Shown in pieces: positions 32,574-41,790 of a stretch of 64,000 nt of DNA. A model generated the notes under the pieces. The model saw only the letters and a program-made list of their open reading frames with translations, searched no databases and had not been told where the DNA came from. This stretch comes from Taishania sp964580465 (lineage in GTDB: Bacteria; Bacteroidota; Bacteroidia; Flavobacteriales_D; Crocinitomicaceae): positions 1 through 64,000 of the forward strand of contig CAZOKJ010000013.1 in the NCBI GenBank assembly GCA_964580465.1. Direction: 5' to 3'. The position numbers were made by a program, and so were the translations under genes. Position 1 is the first letter of the stretch. Each line of letters opens with the position of its first letter.

Positions 32574-33749
32574 ATGAGTCATAAAAAAGTTGTCATTATT
32601 GGTGCTGGACCTGCGGGTTTAATGGCGGCTTTTACATTGTCAAAGCAACCAAATGTTTCTGTTGAAGTATTTGATGCAAGCAAGGCAGTTGCACGTAAAT
32701 TTCTTGTAGCTGGTCATGGTGGTTTTAACTTGACACATTCTGAAAATCTTGTTGATTTTGTTCAAAAATACAGTCACCCTTTTATTTCCGATGCAGTTTT
32801 AGAATTTACACCCGACGATACAATTCAATTTTTGTCAGATATTGGAATAGAAACATACACTGGCTCAAGTGGTAAAATTTTTCCAGTTAAGTCTATCAAA
32901 CCTATTCAAGTACTCAACAATTGGTTAGATGCTTTGGCTAAAAAATCTGTTTCCATTCACACCGCTCATAAATGTATCAATTTTGATAAACACAATGTAG
33001 TGTTTGAACACAATGATGTAACTATTGAAGTAAATTATGACTATTTGATTTTTGCTTTGGGTGGTGCTTCTTGGTCTGTTACTGGTTCTAAAGGTGATTG
33101 GTTGCCCCTTTTCTCTTCTAAAGGAATTGAAGTTGCCCCTTTTCAGGCGAGTAACGCAGGAATTGAACTTGCTAATTGGAATACTGATTTACAAGGAGGC
33201 GTTTTAAAAAATACTGCTATAACGATTGGAAATCAGACTCGTTTTGGAGAAATAGAATTGACTGCTTACGGTTTAGAAGGAGCACCTGTTTACTCTTTAA
33301 ACAAAGAGGTGAGGAATGGAACAGAAGAGCTTTATTTGAATTTGAAACCTACTTTTTCTCTTGAATATTTACAACAATTACACCAATCATTTAAAGGATC
33401 ACATACCGATTTTCTAAGGTCAATAAAATTATCAAAACCCGCCATAAATCTTATGAAATCCGTTCTTTCAAAAGACGATTTTATGGATAGTGAACAGTTA
33501 GTACAAGCTATTGTTAATTTGCCTTTATCCATTCATAAATTACGACCAATTGAAGAGGCTATTTCAACAGTTGGAGGAATCACTATGGAATCTATTACCC
33601 CATTTTTTGAATTAAAACAGTTTCCTACTGTATTTTGTATAGGAGAAATGTTAGATTGGGATGCGCCAACAGGCGGGTACTTACTTCAAGCTTCTTTTTC
33701 AACTGGCGTTAAGACAGCGCAAAAGATTAATCAATACGAGGAAGGTTGA
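32574..33749 (+). CDS. TIGR03862-like flavoprotein (HI0933/BaiN-related)
   Basis: 391-aa FAD-dependent oxidoreductase. The dinucleotide-binding GAGPAG is at 10-15, followed by the family-specific ARKFLVAGHGGFNLTHSE, a second segment DYLIFALGGASWSVTGSKGDW, and a C-terminal ISTVGGITMESITPFFELKQFPTVFCIGEMLDWDAPTGGYLLQASFSTG, which closes the FAD site. Members have no firmly assigned reaction. Its last 23 bp overlap the convergent SPOR gene. Confidence 0.87.
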   Translation: MSHKKVVIIGAGPAGLMAAFTLSKQPNVSVEVFDASKAVARKFLVAGHGGFNLTHSENLVDFVQKYSHPFISDAVLEFTPDDTIQFLSDIGIETYTGSSGKIFPVKSIKPIQVLNNWLDALAKKSVSIHTAHKCINFDKHNVVFEHNDVTIEVNYDYLIFALGGASWSVTGSKGDWLPLFSSKGIEVAPFQASNAGIELANWNTDLQGGVLKNTAITIGNQTRFGEIELTAYGLEGAPVYSLNKEVRNGTEELYLNLKPTFSLEYLQQLHQSFKGSHTDFLRSIKLSKPAINLMKSVLSKDDFMDSEQLVQAIVNLPLSIHKLRPIEEAISTVGGITMESITPFFELKQFPTVFCIGEMLDWDAPTGGYLLQASFSTGVKTAQKINQYEEG

Positions 33750-34122
33750 TGCGCTCTTGCACCACAAAACTAGTAGGGAATTCACTACTCACTTCTGTTT
33801 TTAGCTGATCTGCTTCTAATTGAGTTCTAAAATCACCTACTTTTAGAATATAATTTGGTGCATTATAAGTAACGTATGTTTCAATTTTTGGATATTTTCT
33901 TGAAAATTGAGCTCTCATTTTGTCAACCTGAGAACGATTTGAATCAAAAAATAATTGCACACGAAATCCATTCATCATAACGTTTAATTCAGGAGCAATT
34001 GGCTCTCCTTTTTTACGTATAATGTCATTAATTCGTTGATCTTTAATTACTTCTACTTTACCTTGTCCCATTAAAAATAAAGGAGAAATTATCATTAAAA
34101 ATAAGATTAAACCATTTTTCAT
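33727..34122 (-). CDS. Secreted SPOR-domain-like protein
   Basis: 131 aa with an N-terminal signal peptide (ending FLMGQ). The C-terminal ~75 residues (GFRVQLFFDSNRSQVDKMRAQFSRKYPKIETYVTYNAPNYILKVGDFRTQLEADQLKTEVSSEFPTSFVV) follow the beta-alpha-beta layout of SPOR domains, which bind denuded peptidoglycan glycans. It is the only domain, so the protein may be a small periplasmic wall-associated factor. A TAAATTTG promoter lies 18 nt before the ATG. Confidence 0.8.
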   Translation of the reverse strand: MKNGLILFLMIISPLFLMGQGKVEVIKDQRINDIIRKKGEPIAPELNVMMNGFRVQLFFDSNRSQVDKMRAQFSRKYPKIETYVTYNAPNYILKVGDFRTQLEADQLKTEVSSEFPTSFVVQERINLPRID

Positions 34123-34140
34123 TAGCTATTGATTTGTTTA

Positions 34141-34148
34141 CAAATTTA
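34141..34148 (-). promoter_or_regulatory. -7 box for the SPOR-protein gene
   Basis: TAAATTTG on the minus strand, 18 nt before its ATG. It is divergent from the act promoter; the remaining 34149-34320 stretch is AT-rich with no gene seen. Confidence 0.5.
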
Positions 34149-34320
34149 AGTACTATTCTTTTGTTGTTCTACAAATTATATGCCACTTTTTGATAATGAA
34201 ATGTTAATAACTTTAAAAAAATCAACTAAAATATCTTGTGTTGTTATTTAGAATCATTATAAATTAATCATTCCAGCGTGAAAAATGTCATTAATTTGTC
34301 ATTAACATGGCTTAAAATTT

Positions 34321-34328
34321 TAAATTTG
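34321..34328 (+). promoter_or_regulatory. -7 box of the act-cox operon
   Basis: TAAATTTG matches the consensus. TTTG at 34295-34298 lies 22 nt upstream as a possible -33. The predicted start falls at the base of the next hairpin. Confidence 0.5.
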
Positions 34329-34334
34329 CTCCTG

Positions 34335-34353
34335 CTGAATAGTGTTTATTCAG
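34335..34353 (+). promoter_or_regulatory. 5'-leader stem-loop of the act-cox mRNA
   Basis: CTGAATA (34335-34341) pairs exactly with TATTCAG (34347-34353) around a 5-nt loop, with no T-run. At the extreme 5' end of a 12-kb transcript it may protect the RNA. Confidence 0.45.
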
Positions 34354-34395
34354 TGTAAAATAAGCATTTTTGACTTGAAAATATCTAATATTCAA

Positions 34396-35718
34396 ATGTT
34401 TAGAAAGATTAACAAATGGTATATCGGTGCATTAGCAGTTGTGCTAATGGCTGGTAATTTTGATGCACATGGAGCAGATGGTGCAGCTTTGTTTAAAAAA
34501 TGTGCTACGTGTCACAGTCCTTTCAAAGATGGGACAGGACCGAAACTTCAAGGAGTTAGAGAAAAGTGGACTGATGGTGGAGCTAAAGACGGGTCTCTTT
34601 ACACATGGGTAAGAGACTGGGAAGCGGCAGCGGCATCGGATCCTTATGCTGCTTCAGTAGTGAAGGTTAAGCCATCTAACATGGACAAGTTTCCTGCGTT
34701 AACAAATGAAGAAATCGATGCGATTTTTGATTATGTTGATGCACAACAAGATGCAAAACCAGCAGATGCTAGTGCTGTAACAACCGGAACTGCAAGTTTA
34801 GACAATGTAGTGGAAGAAGAGTCATCTGTTGGATGGATTTGGATTGCATTAGGAATTGTACTTGCTGTTGCAGTAATGTCAATTGGTAGCGTTTATCGCC
34901 AATTAGCAATTGTTGCAGCTGAGCAAGAAGGTAAAGATGTCGAAGACATCACTTATGGTTCTGAGTTGAAAAAATGGGCTTGGAAAAACAGAAAGTGGGT
35001 TGGATTAGGAACATTGGTTGTTGTGATGGCGTTCTTCGTTTCGTTGTTCTTAGCTTTATATAGTATCGACGTAAAAGAAGGATATCAACCTTCTCAACCA
35101 ATTGATTTCCCTCACTCTGTTCACGCAGGTATTAATGGTATCGATTGTAAATATTGTCACAATTCAGTTACAGAATCTAAAACAGCAGGATTACCTTCTG
35201 TGAACGTTTGTATGAACTGTCATAAGCAAGTTACTGGTACTACACCAGAACAACAAGAGAAAATCAAAAAGATTTACGAAGCAGCAGGATGGGATGGAAG
35301 CGTTTACACTGGTGAAACAAAAGAAATTGTTTGGAACAAAGTTCACGTTTTACCTGACCACGTTTATTTCAGCCACGAACAACACGTAGTTGCTGGTGGA
35401 GTTGACTGTGCACAATGTCACGGTGATATGAAAACAAGAAAGGCTACAGCACAAGTAATGCCTGTTACAGAATTGAATAAAGTAGAAGGAAATATCCAAT
35501 TGACAAAACCTACATTAACAATGGGTTGGTGTATCGAGTGTCACGATGCTAAAGGTATTTCTGATGGTCCATTAGATATAAAAGGTGATGGATACTATGC
35601 AGAAATTCACAAGCGTTTGCTTGAAAATGATCCTAAATTATATGAGAAATACTTGAAAGATGGTAAAGTATCTGTAAAAGAATTAGGTGGATGGGAGTGT
35701 GCTAAATGCCATTATTAA
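34396..35718 (+). CDS. actA: Alternative Complex III subunit A, multiheme cytochrome c
   Basis: 440-aa membrane-anchored multiheme protein passing electrons from quinol oxidation towards the oxidase. Six CxxCH sites are visible: 36-40 (CATCH), 251-255, 272-276, 338-342, 379-383 and 435-439, the last at the C-terminus. So a monoheme cytochrome domain is joined ahead of the canonical pentaheme part; two membrane helices (about 145-165 and 197-217) separate them. I start at ATG 34396, which gives a proper signal peptide; an in-frame GTG at 34342 lies in the leader hairpin. It heads the act operon; actB follows after 27 nt. Confidence 0.92.
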   Translation: MFRKINKWYIGALAVVLMAGNFDAHGADGAALFKKCATCHSPFKDGTGPKLQGVREKWTDGGAKDGSLYTWVRDWEAAAASDPYAASVVKVKPSNMDKFPALTNEEIDAIFDYVDAQQDAKPADASAVTTGTASLDNVVEEESSVGWIWIALGIVLAVAVMSIGSVYRQLAIVAAEQEGKDVEDITYGSELKKWAWKNRKWVGLGTLVVVMAFFVSLFLALYSIDVKEGYQPSQPIDFPHSVHAGINGIDCKYCHNSVTESKTAGLPSVNVCMNCHKQVTGTTPEQQEKIKKIYEAAGWDGSVYTGETKEIVWNKVHVLPDHVYFSHEQHVVAGGVDCAQCHGDMKTRKATAQVMPVTELNKVEGNIQLTKPTLTMGWCIECHDAKGISDGPLDIKGDGYYAEIHKRLLENDPKLYEKYLKDGKVSVKELGGWECAKCHY

Positions 35719-35745
35719 TTAACGAATTATAGAAGTCAAATTATC

Positions 35746-38700
35746 ATGGGAATGACAAGAAAATATTGGAAAGGTCTTGAAGAGTTGCATGAAACTCCTG
35801 AGTTCTTAGCTTCTAAAAACCAAGAATTTCAAGAAGAGTTATCAATCGAAGAATTCTTAGGTGACGAGAAACTAGGAAAAACATCTACTTCACGTAGAGA
35901 TTTCTTAAAGTTTTTAGGATTTAGTGTTGCTGCAGCTACTGTAGCAGCATGTGAATCACCTGTAACAAAGGCGATTCCTTACGTAAACAAACCAGAACAC
36001 GTTACACCAGGTATGCCAACTTGGTACGCATCAACTTATTATGATGGTAACTCGTATGCTAGTATCTTGGTTAAAACTCGTGAAGGTCGTCCTATTTACA
36101 TTAAAGGTAATAGAGATCAAGGTATCACTAAAGGTGCAGCAAATGCTCAAATTATTGCATCAGTTTTAGGTTTATACGAATCTGCTAGATTGCAAGATGC
36201 AATGAAAGGTGGTGAAGCTAAATCTTTAGCAGACGTAGATAAAGAAGTAATTAAAGCTATCATCGCTGCTAACAAAGTTACTTTAGTATCTAATACGATT
36301 ATTAGCCCGTCATTGACAAAAGCAATTGGCGAATTGGCTGCTCGTACTGGTGAAGGTAAATTTGAGCACATCCAATACGATGCTGTTTCTTACGCTGGTA
36401 TGCGTGCTGCAAACAAAGAATCATTTGGTTTAACAGTTGAAGGTTCTGAGGATGGAATTATTCCTAACTATGATTTCTCGAAAGCTAAAACAGTTGTTTC
36501 TGTTGCAGCTGATTTCTTGAACTCTTGGTTATTGCCAACTCAATTTACAAATCAATTCTCTGAAACAAGAAACCCTGATGGTGAAGTAATGTCAACATTG
36601 TTCGTGTTTGAATCAATGATGTCTATCACAGGTTCAAATGCTGACTACAGAGGAATGATTAAACCTTCTCAAGAAGCAAATGTATTAGCATACATGTTGA
36701 AAGCTTTTGGTGTTTCAACTGATGTTAGCACTGAATTGTCTGACGCTACTAAAAAAGTAGCAGACTTGGCTGTTGCTGAATTGAAAAAATCTAAATCTGA
36801 ATCAATTGTTGTTGCTGGTTCTAATAACAAAGCTGTTCAAATCTTGGCTAACAAGTTGAACGAAGTTGTTGGTGCTTACAATAAAACAATTAACTTAAAC
36901 AATCCAATCAATCTTTTCCGCTCGGAAGATGCTAAAATGCAAAAGTTTGTTGCTGATGTTATCGCTGGTCGCGCAAGTGATGTAGTGATTTTCTTAGACA
37001 CAAACCCTGTTTACACATTGGCTAACGGGGAAGAATTTGGAAAAGCATTAGCGAAAGTTAAAACAACTGTTGCAATTTCTCAATTTGCTGATGAAACTGC
37101 ATCAAAATCTAAATACATCGTTCCTTCTTTACATGGTTTAGAAGCATGGAACGATTACCAACCAACAAAATCTCATTATTCTATTGCTCAACCGTCTATT
37201 CGCCCATTAGGTGCTAATACGACTTCTGCAATTGAAACAATGTTGGTTTGGGCTGCTAAAGCATACAGAAATGGTAAAGATTCTACAGTTGCTTATGATT
37301 ATATCAAGGCTAACTTAGGAGCTTCTGATTCTGAATGGAATATGTTGGTTCACAACTCCGCTAAAGATGCTGAAGTTGCTGCTCCATCTACTCCAGCTTT
37401 CTCAGCTTCATTAAACGTAGCTTCTCAATTAGCTAAATCAACTGGTGATGTGGAAGTAGTGCTTTATCAAAAAGCTGGTATCGGTATCGGTACACAAACT
37501 TCTAACCCTTGGTTGCAAGAGTTGCCAGATCCAATGACTAAAGTTACTTGGGACAACTACTTTACAATGAACCCAACAGACCCAGCTTTCAAATACAAAA
37601 CTGTTGTTGACGAAAAGCATGGATTAAGTTTAGCTACTTTAACTGTTGGTGGTGTTAAATTAACTTTACCTGTTTATCCATTACCAGGACAAGCTCATGG
37701 AACAATCGGTGTTGCTTTAGGTTACGGTCGTGGTGCAAATGGTGAAAACATTGGTAAAGCTGCTTTCCAAATCGCTGAATTTGGTGGTTTTGAAACAGAT
37801 GAAAATGGTAATCCAAAACCAATTGGTGCAAACGCATACAAATTAGTAAACATTAAAAATGGAACTTATGCATTTGAAACTGCTGGTTCTTTAGGTGCTG
37901 AGGAGGGTGAATACTTAATTGGTACAACTCAATTACACCATACTGTAATGGCTCGTCACTCTATTGTTAGAGAAACTACTTTAGACATTTACAAAAAAGG
38001 TGAAAAAGAAGCATACAATCCTGCTCACGTATTACAAAAAATTGACGAAAATGGTCACCACGTTGAACGCCCAGTTTCTGAGTTCAACATCTGGGAAGAA
38101 CACCCAGTTGAGCACGTTGGTCACCGTTGGGTTATGTCTATTGACTTGAACCAATGTTTTGGTTGTGGTGCATGTTTGATTGCTTGTCAAGCTGAAAATA
38201 ACGTTCCTGTAGTTGGTAAACATGAAGTTAGAAAAGGACGTGAAATGCACTGGATTCGCATCGACCGTTATTTCTCTTCAATTGAAGAAGCTACTGTAGG
38301 TTCAAGAAGAGATGATGATACATTTGATTATCATAAGGCTGAAGTTGCTGAGGAAAATCCAAAAGTAATTCACATGCCGTTGATGTGTCAACATTGTAAC
38401 CATGCTCCTTGTGAAACTGTTTGTCCTGTTGTTGCAACAACTCACAGTAACGAAGGTCTGAACCAAATGACTTACAACAGATGTATCGGTACACGTTACT
38501 GTGCTAACAACTGTCCTTACAAAGTACGTCGTTTCAACTGGTTTAACTATCCTTCTTACAAGAAGTTTACAGAAATCAACCCAGCTCAAGACGATTTAGG
38601 ACGTATGATTTTGAACCCAGATGTTACAGTACGTACGCGTGGTGTGATGGAAAAATGTTCAATGTGTGTTCAAAACATCCAAGCTGGTAAATTACAAGCA

Positions 38701-38967
38701 AAAGTTGAAGGAAGACCAGTTGTTGACGGAGACATTCATACAGCATGTGCTGAAGCTTGTCCTACGAATGCAATTACTTTCGGAGACTGGAATGATGTAA
38801 ATTCTCAAGTACGTAAATACTCAGATGCTAATCGTTCATACAGAGCGTTAGAGGAAATTGGTGTTAAACCAAACATTTATTACCAAGTGAAGGTACGTAA
38901 TGAGAAAAATGATGAGCTTGAAAAGATTCAGTTTGCTGGAGTTAAAAAAGCAGAGCAACATCATTAG
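35746..38967 (+). CDS. actB: Alternative Complex III subunit B, molybdopterin-oxidoreductase-like/ferredoxin fusion
   Basis: 1073 aa. A Tat-type motif SRRDFLKFLGFSVAAATVAAC runs from residue 49, ending in a lipobox-like VAAC (Cys69), so it is probably a lipid-anchored periplasmic protein. Residues ~80-780 resemble the molybdopterin-oxidoreductase fold, which in ActB carries no cofactor. From ~790 a ferredoxin domain holds four cysteine clusters: CFGCGACLIAC (Cys804 onward), CQHCNHAPCETVC, CIGTRYCANNC and CSMC...CAEAC, consistent with three [4Fe-4S] and one [3Fe-4S] centre in the family. It wires ActC to the hemes. Confidence 0.95.
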   Translation: MGMTRKYWKGLEELHETPEFLASKNQEFQEELSIEEFLGDEKLGKTSTSRRDFLKFLGFSVAAATVAACESPVTKAIPYVNKPEHVTPGMPTWYASTYYDGNSYASILVKTREGRPIYIKGNRDQGITKGAANAQIIASVLGLYESARLQDAMKGGEAKSLADVDKEVIKAIIAANKVTLVSNTIISPSLTKAIGELAARTGEGKFEHIQYDAVSYAGMRAANKESFGLTVEGSEDGIIPNYDFSKAKTVVSVAADFLNSWLLPTQFTNQFSETRNPDGEVMSTLFVFESMMSITGSNADYRGMIKPSQEANVLAYMLKAFGVSTDVSTELSDATKKVADLAVAELKKSKSESIVVAGSNNKAVQILANKLNEVVGAYNKTINLNNPINLFRSEDAKMQKFVADVIAGRASDVVIFLDTNPVYTLANGEEFGKALAKVKTTVAISQFADETASKSKYIVPSLHGLEAWNDYQPTKSHYSIAQPSIRPLGANTTSAIETMLVWAAKAYRNGKDSTVAYDYIKANLGASDSEWNMLVHNSAKDAEVAAPSTPAFSASLNVASQLAKSTGDVEVVLYQKAGIGIGTQTSNPWLQELPDPMTKVTWDNYFTMNPTDPAFKYKTVVDEKHGLSLATLTVGGVKLTLPVYPLPGQAHGTIGVALGYGRGANGENIGKAAFQIAEFGGFETDENGNPKPIGANAYKLVNIKNGTYAFETAGSLGAEEGEYLIGTTQLHHTVMARHSIVRETTLDIYKKGEKEAYNPAHVLQKIDENGHHVERPVSEFNIWEEHPVEHVGHRWVMSIDLNQCFGCGACLIACQAENNVPVVGKHEVRKGREMHWIRIDRYFSSIEEATVGSRRDDDTFDYHKAEVAEENPKVIHMPLMCQHCNHAPCETVCPVVATTHSNEGLNQMTYNRCIGTRYCANNCPYKVRRFNWFNYPSYKKFTEINPAQDDLGRMILNPDVTVRTRGVMEKCSMCVQNIQAGKLQAKVEGRPVVDGDIHTACAEACPTNAITFGDWNDVNSQVRKYSDANRSYRALEEIGVKPNIYYQVKVRNEKNDELEKIQFAGVKKAEQHH

Positions 38968-39016
38968 TAAATAAGGAAAATTAAGGAGTCACTAACTAGA
39001 ATAAAAAACAATTGTA

Positions 39017-40432
39017 ATGCATAAAGAAGCAGCAATTCGAGAACCCCTCATTTTAGGTCATAAGACTTATCATGACATCACGGAAGACGTTTGTCGTCCG
39101 ATTGAAGACAAAGCACCAAGAATGTGGTACATCCTTTTCAGTATCGCATTGATTATTGGTCTTTACGGAGTAGGTAGTATTTCGTATCTATTAGGCACTG
39201 GTATCGGTGTTTGGGGATTAAACAAAACGATTGGTTGGGCGTGGGATATCACCAACTTCGTATGGTGGGTAGGTATCGGTCACGCTGGTACATTGATCTC
39301 AGCCGTATTGTTATTGTTCCGTCAACGTTGGAGAATGGCGATTAACCGATCTGCTGAAGCGATGACAATCTTTGCGGTATTCATGGCGGGGATTTTCCCA
39401 ATGATTCACATGGGACGTATTTGGATGGCGTATTTCGTTTTCCCTTTACCAAACCACTTTGGATCTTTATGGGTTAACTTCAACTCTCCGTTGTTATGGG
39501 ACGTATTTGCGATTTCAACGTATTTGTCAGTAGGTTTCGTTTTCTGGTACATCGGTTTGATTCCAGACTTCGCAACTTTACGTGATAGAGCTAAGAAACC
39601 AGTATCTAAAAAGATGTATTCAATTTTATCTTTTGGATGGTCTGGTAGAGCAAAACATTGGAATCGTTTTGAATTAGTTTCTTTAGTGTTAGCAGGTTTG
39701 GCTACTCCGTTAGTATTCTCTGTTCACTCTATCGTATCATTCGACTTTGCTACATCAGTAATTCCAGGATGGCACACGACCATTTTCCCTCCTTACTTTG
39801 TAGCAGGAGCGGTATTCTCTGGATTTGCTATGGTACAAACATTGATGTTGATCATGCGTAAAGCAATGAACTTAGAAGCCTATATTCACACGCGCCACGT
39901 TGAATACATGAACATCGTAATCATGGTTACAGGTTCAATTGTAGGTATAGCGTATATTACAGAGTTATTTATCTCTTGGTATTCAGGTGTTGAATATGAA
40001 GGTTATGCATTCTTCAACCGTGCAACTGGTCCTTATTGGTGGGCTTATTGGTCAATGATGACCGCAAACGTAATTTCTCCACAATTAATGTGGTTTAAGA
40101 AATTAAGAAGAAGCTTATTGTTTACATTCATTATTTCTATCGTTGTAAACATTGGTATGTGGTTTGAGCGTTTCGTAATTATCGTTACTTCGTTACACCG
40201 TGACTACTTACCATCAGCATGGAGTATGCAATATCCATCTCACATTGATATTGGTATCTATGTAGGAACGATTGGTTTATTCTTTGTATTCTTCTTATTG
40301 TTTGCTCGTTTCTTCCCAGTTTTACCAATTGCTGAGTTGAAAACAATCTTAAAAGTCTCTGGAGAATCATACAAGAATGCACCAGATTCACATGGTCATG
40401 ACGATCATTCATCAGAAAATAATAATCATTAA
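39017..40432 (+). CDS. actC: Alternative Complex III subunit C (NrfD-like quinol-binding)
   Basis: 471-aa polytopic NrfD/PsrC-family protein with about ten membrane helices, beginning after the soluble segment REPLILGHKTYHDITEDVCRPIE. Family features include GIGHAGTLISAVLLLFRQRWRMAINRSAEAMTIFAVFMAGIFPMIHMGR, a candidate quinol site and proton route. The C-terminus is a His-rich soluble tail (DSHGHDDHSSENNNH). It pairs with ActF, a homologous membrane subunit, in the complex. Confidence 0.94.
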   Translation: MHKEAAIREPLILGHKTYHDITEDVCRPIEDKAPRMWYILFSIALIIGLYGVGSISYLLGTGIGVWGLNKTIGWAWDITNFVWWVGIGHAGTLISAVLLLFRQRWRMAINRSAEAMTIFAVFMAGIFPMIHMGRIWMAYFVFPLPNHFGSLWVNFNSPLLWDVFAISTYLSVGFVFWYIGLIPDFATLRDRAKKPVSKKMYSILSFGWSGRAKHWNRFELVSLVLAGLATPLVFSVHSIVSFDFATSVIPGWHTTIFPPYFVAGAVFSGFAMVQTLMLIMRKAMNLEAYIHTRHVEYMNIVIMVTGSIVGIAYITELFISWYSGVEYEGYAFFNRATGPYWWAYWSMMTANVISPQLMWFKKLRRSLLFTFIISIVVNIGMWFERFVIIVTSLHRDYLPSAWSMQYPSHIDIGIYVGTIGLFFVFFLLFARFFPVLPIAELKTILKVSGESYKNAPDSHGHDDHSSENNNH

Positions 40433-40443
40433 TACGGATAAAA

Positions 40444-40980
40444 ATGGCAGATAAAGTAATCTATGCAATGTACGACGATGATCATGTTCTGTTAGAAGGA
40501 GCAAAGAAACTTGTCGCTAAAGGTGTAAAAGTTGAAGAAGTATTTTCTCCATTTCCTATCCACGGTTTGGATCCGGTAATTGGAATCAAAAATACACGTC
40601 TTGGTATTCTGGCTTTTATTTATGGCTTAACTGGTTTAACATTAGCTACTGTTGGGATGTATTATTTCATGATCCTAGACTGGCCAATGAACATTGGAGG
40701 TAAACCAAGTTTTTCTTACTTACAAAACATGTTGGCATTCGTTCCAATTTCTTTTGAGTTCACAGTTTTGATGGCTGCACATGGTATGGCTTTGACCTAT
40801 TTCTTGAGAAATAAAACATTGCCAGGTATGCCTGCTCAAAACCCAGATCCAAGAACAACGGATGATCGTTTCGTAATGGAAATTAGAACAAACGATAATT
40901 CTAAGTTCACGGCTGAGGAATTAGAGGCTATGTTGAAAGAAACAGGAATTGTAGAATTAGATCAAAAAGAAATTAAATAA
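40444..40980 (+). CDS. actD: Alternative Complex III subunit D (DUF3341)
   Basis: 178 aa. The N-terminal soluble part (ADKVIYAMYDDDHVLLEGAKKLVAKGVKVEEVFSPFPIHGLDPVIG) is the DUF3341 signature; two membrane helices follow at ~60-80 and ~98-118 and a soluble C-terminal tail completes it. It is structural in ACIII, positioned between ActC and ActE genes as in other Bacteroidota operons. Confidence 0.93.
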   Translation: MADKVIYAMYDDDHVLLEGAKKLVAKGVKVEEVFSPFPIHGLDPVIGIKNTRLGILAFIYGLTGLTLATVGMYYFMILDWPMNIGGKPSFSYLQNMLAFVPISFEFTVLMAAHGMALTYFLRNKTLPGMPAQNPDPRTTDDRFVMEIRTNDNSKFTAEELEAMLKETGIVELDQKEIK

Positions 40981-40985
40981 TTTGC

Positions 40986-41014
40986 CCCATTTTCAGTTTT
41001 CCGAAACTGATGGG
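40986..41014 (+). other. Imperfect hairpin between actD and actE
   Basis: CCCA/TGGG and TCAGTTT/AAACTGA pair around loop TCCG with a 3-nt bulge. No T-run follows, so it is more likely a processing or stability element than a terminator. Confidence 0.4.
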
Positions 41015-41030
41015 TTTAAAACTCAAACAA

Positions 41031-41762
41031 ATGAAAATGACATTTAAGGCAATATCAAGTTTGGCAGTTATAGCAATCACAATGAATGCTTGTAGCTATA
41101 GTCCTGATAGTTCAGGCTCAGAATACATGCCAGATATGTATCGTTCTGCTGCAATTGAACCATACGTAGATTATGGTCAAGTTAGAGAACGTATTGATCC
41201 AGAAAAAGCAGGTAGATTATCTGCTATGATTCCACCATTTGGAGCTATTCCATATTTTGGAACAGATTCAGCTACTGTAGCATTAAATATGCCGTTTCCT
41301 TTATTGCCAAATGAGGCATTTAAACAAACTCATGGTTTAATTAATTTTGCTTTTACTGCTGAAGATACGTATGCAAAAGCTGCTGAAATTACAGCTAATA
41401 ACTTGCAACTTACGAAAGAAAATGCTGATAAAGTATTTGCTGAAGGTAAAAAGTTATACACTGCAAACTGTATTCAGTGTCACGGTGAAAAAGGTGATGG
41501 AAATGGTACAATGGTAGCTAATGGTATCTATACGGGTGTTCCTGATTATGCAGATAAGAAGGAGTTAAGTAACGGTCAAATTTTCTACTCTATTTATTAT
41601 GGTAAAGGAGCGATGGGTTCTCATGCTCACATTATCAATAAAAAAGAAATTTGGACGTTGGTACATTACATCCGTAAATTCCAAGATTCAAATTATGGAC
41701 CTGCTTCTGTTGTAGCTGCTAACACTACACCAGAAACACCAGCTGAAGCAGAAAAAAAATAA
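41031..41762 (+). CDS. actE: Alternative Complex III subunit E, monoheme cytochrome c lipoprotein
   Basis: 243 aa from ATG 41031, chosen because it gives a normal lipoprotein signal with lipobox MNAC (Cys21); an ATG at 41010 lies in the preceding hairpin. One heme c site, CIQCH at 147-151, is followed by GEKGDGNGTM and a distal Met region (KGAMGSHAHI). It probably hands electrons from ActA to the oxidase. The C-terminus is a low-complexity Ala/Glu/Pro tail. Confidence 0.93.
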   Translation: MKMTFKAISSLAVIAITMNACSYSPDSSGSEYMPDMYRSAAIEPYVDYGQVRERIDPEKAGRLSAMIPPFGAIPYFGTDSATVALNMPFPLLPNEAFKQTHGLINFAFTAEDTYAKAAEITANNLQLTKENADKVFAEGKKLYTANCIQCHGEKGDGNGTMVANGIYTGVPDYADKKELSNGQIFYSIYYGKGAMGSHAHIINKKEIWTLVHYIRKFQDSNYGPASVVAANTTPETPAEAEKK

Positions 41763-41790
41763 TTACTAATAGAATTGAAATCAAATAAAG

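Noticed and set aside
34342..34395. 18-residue N-terminal extension of ActA from a GTG
   Set aside because: The GTG sits in the leader hairpin, and ATG 34396 gives a proper signal peptide.
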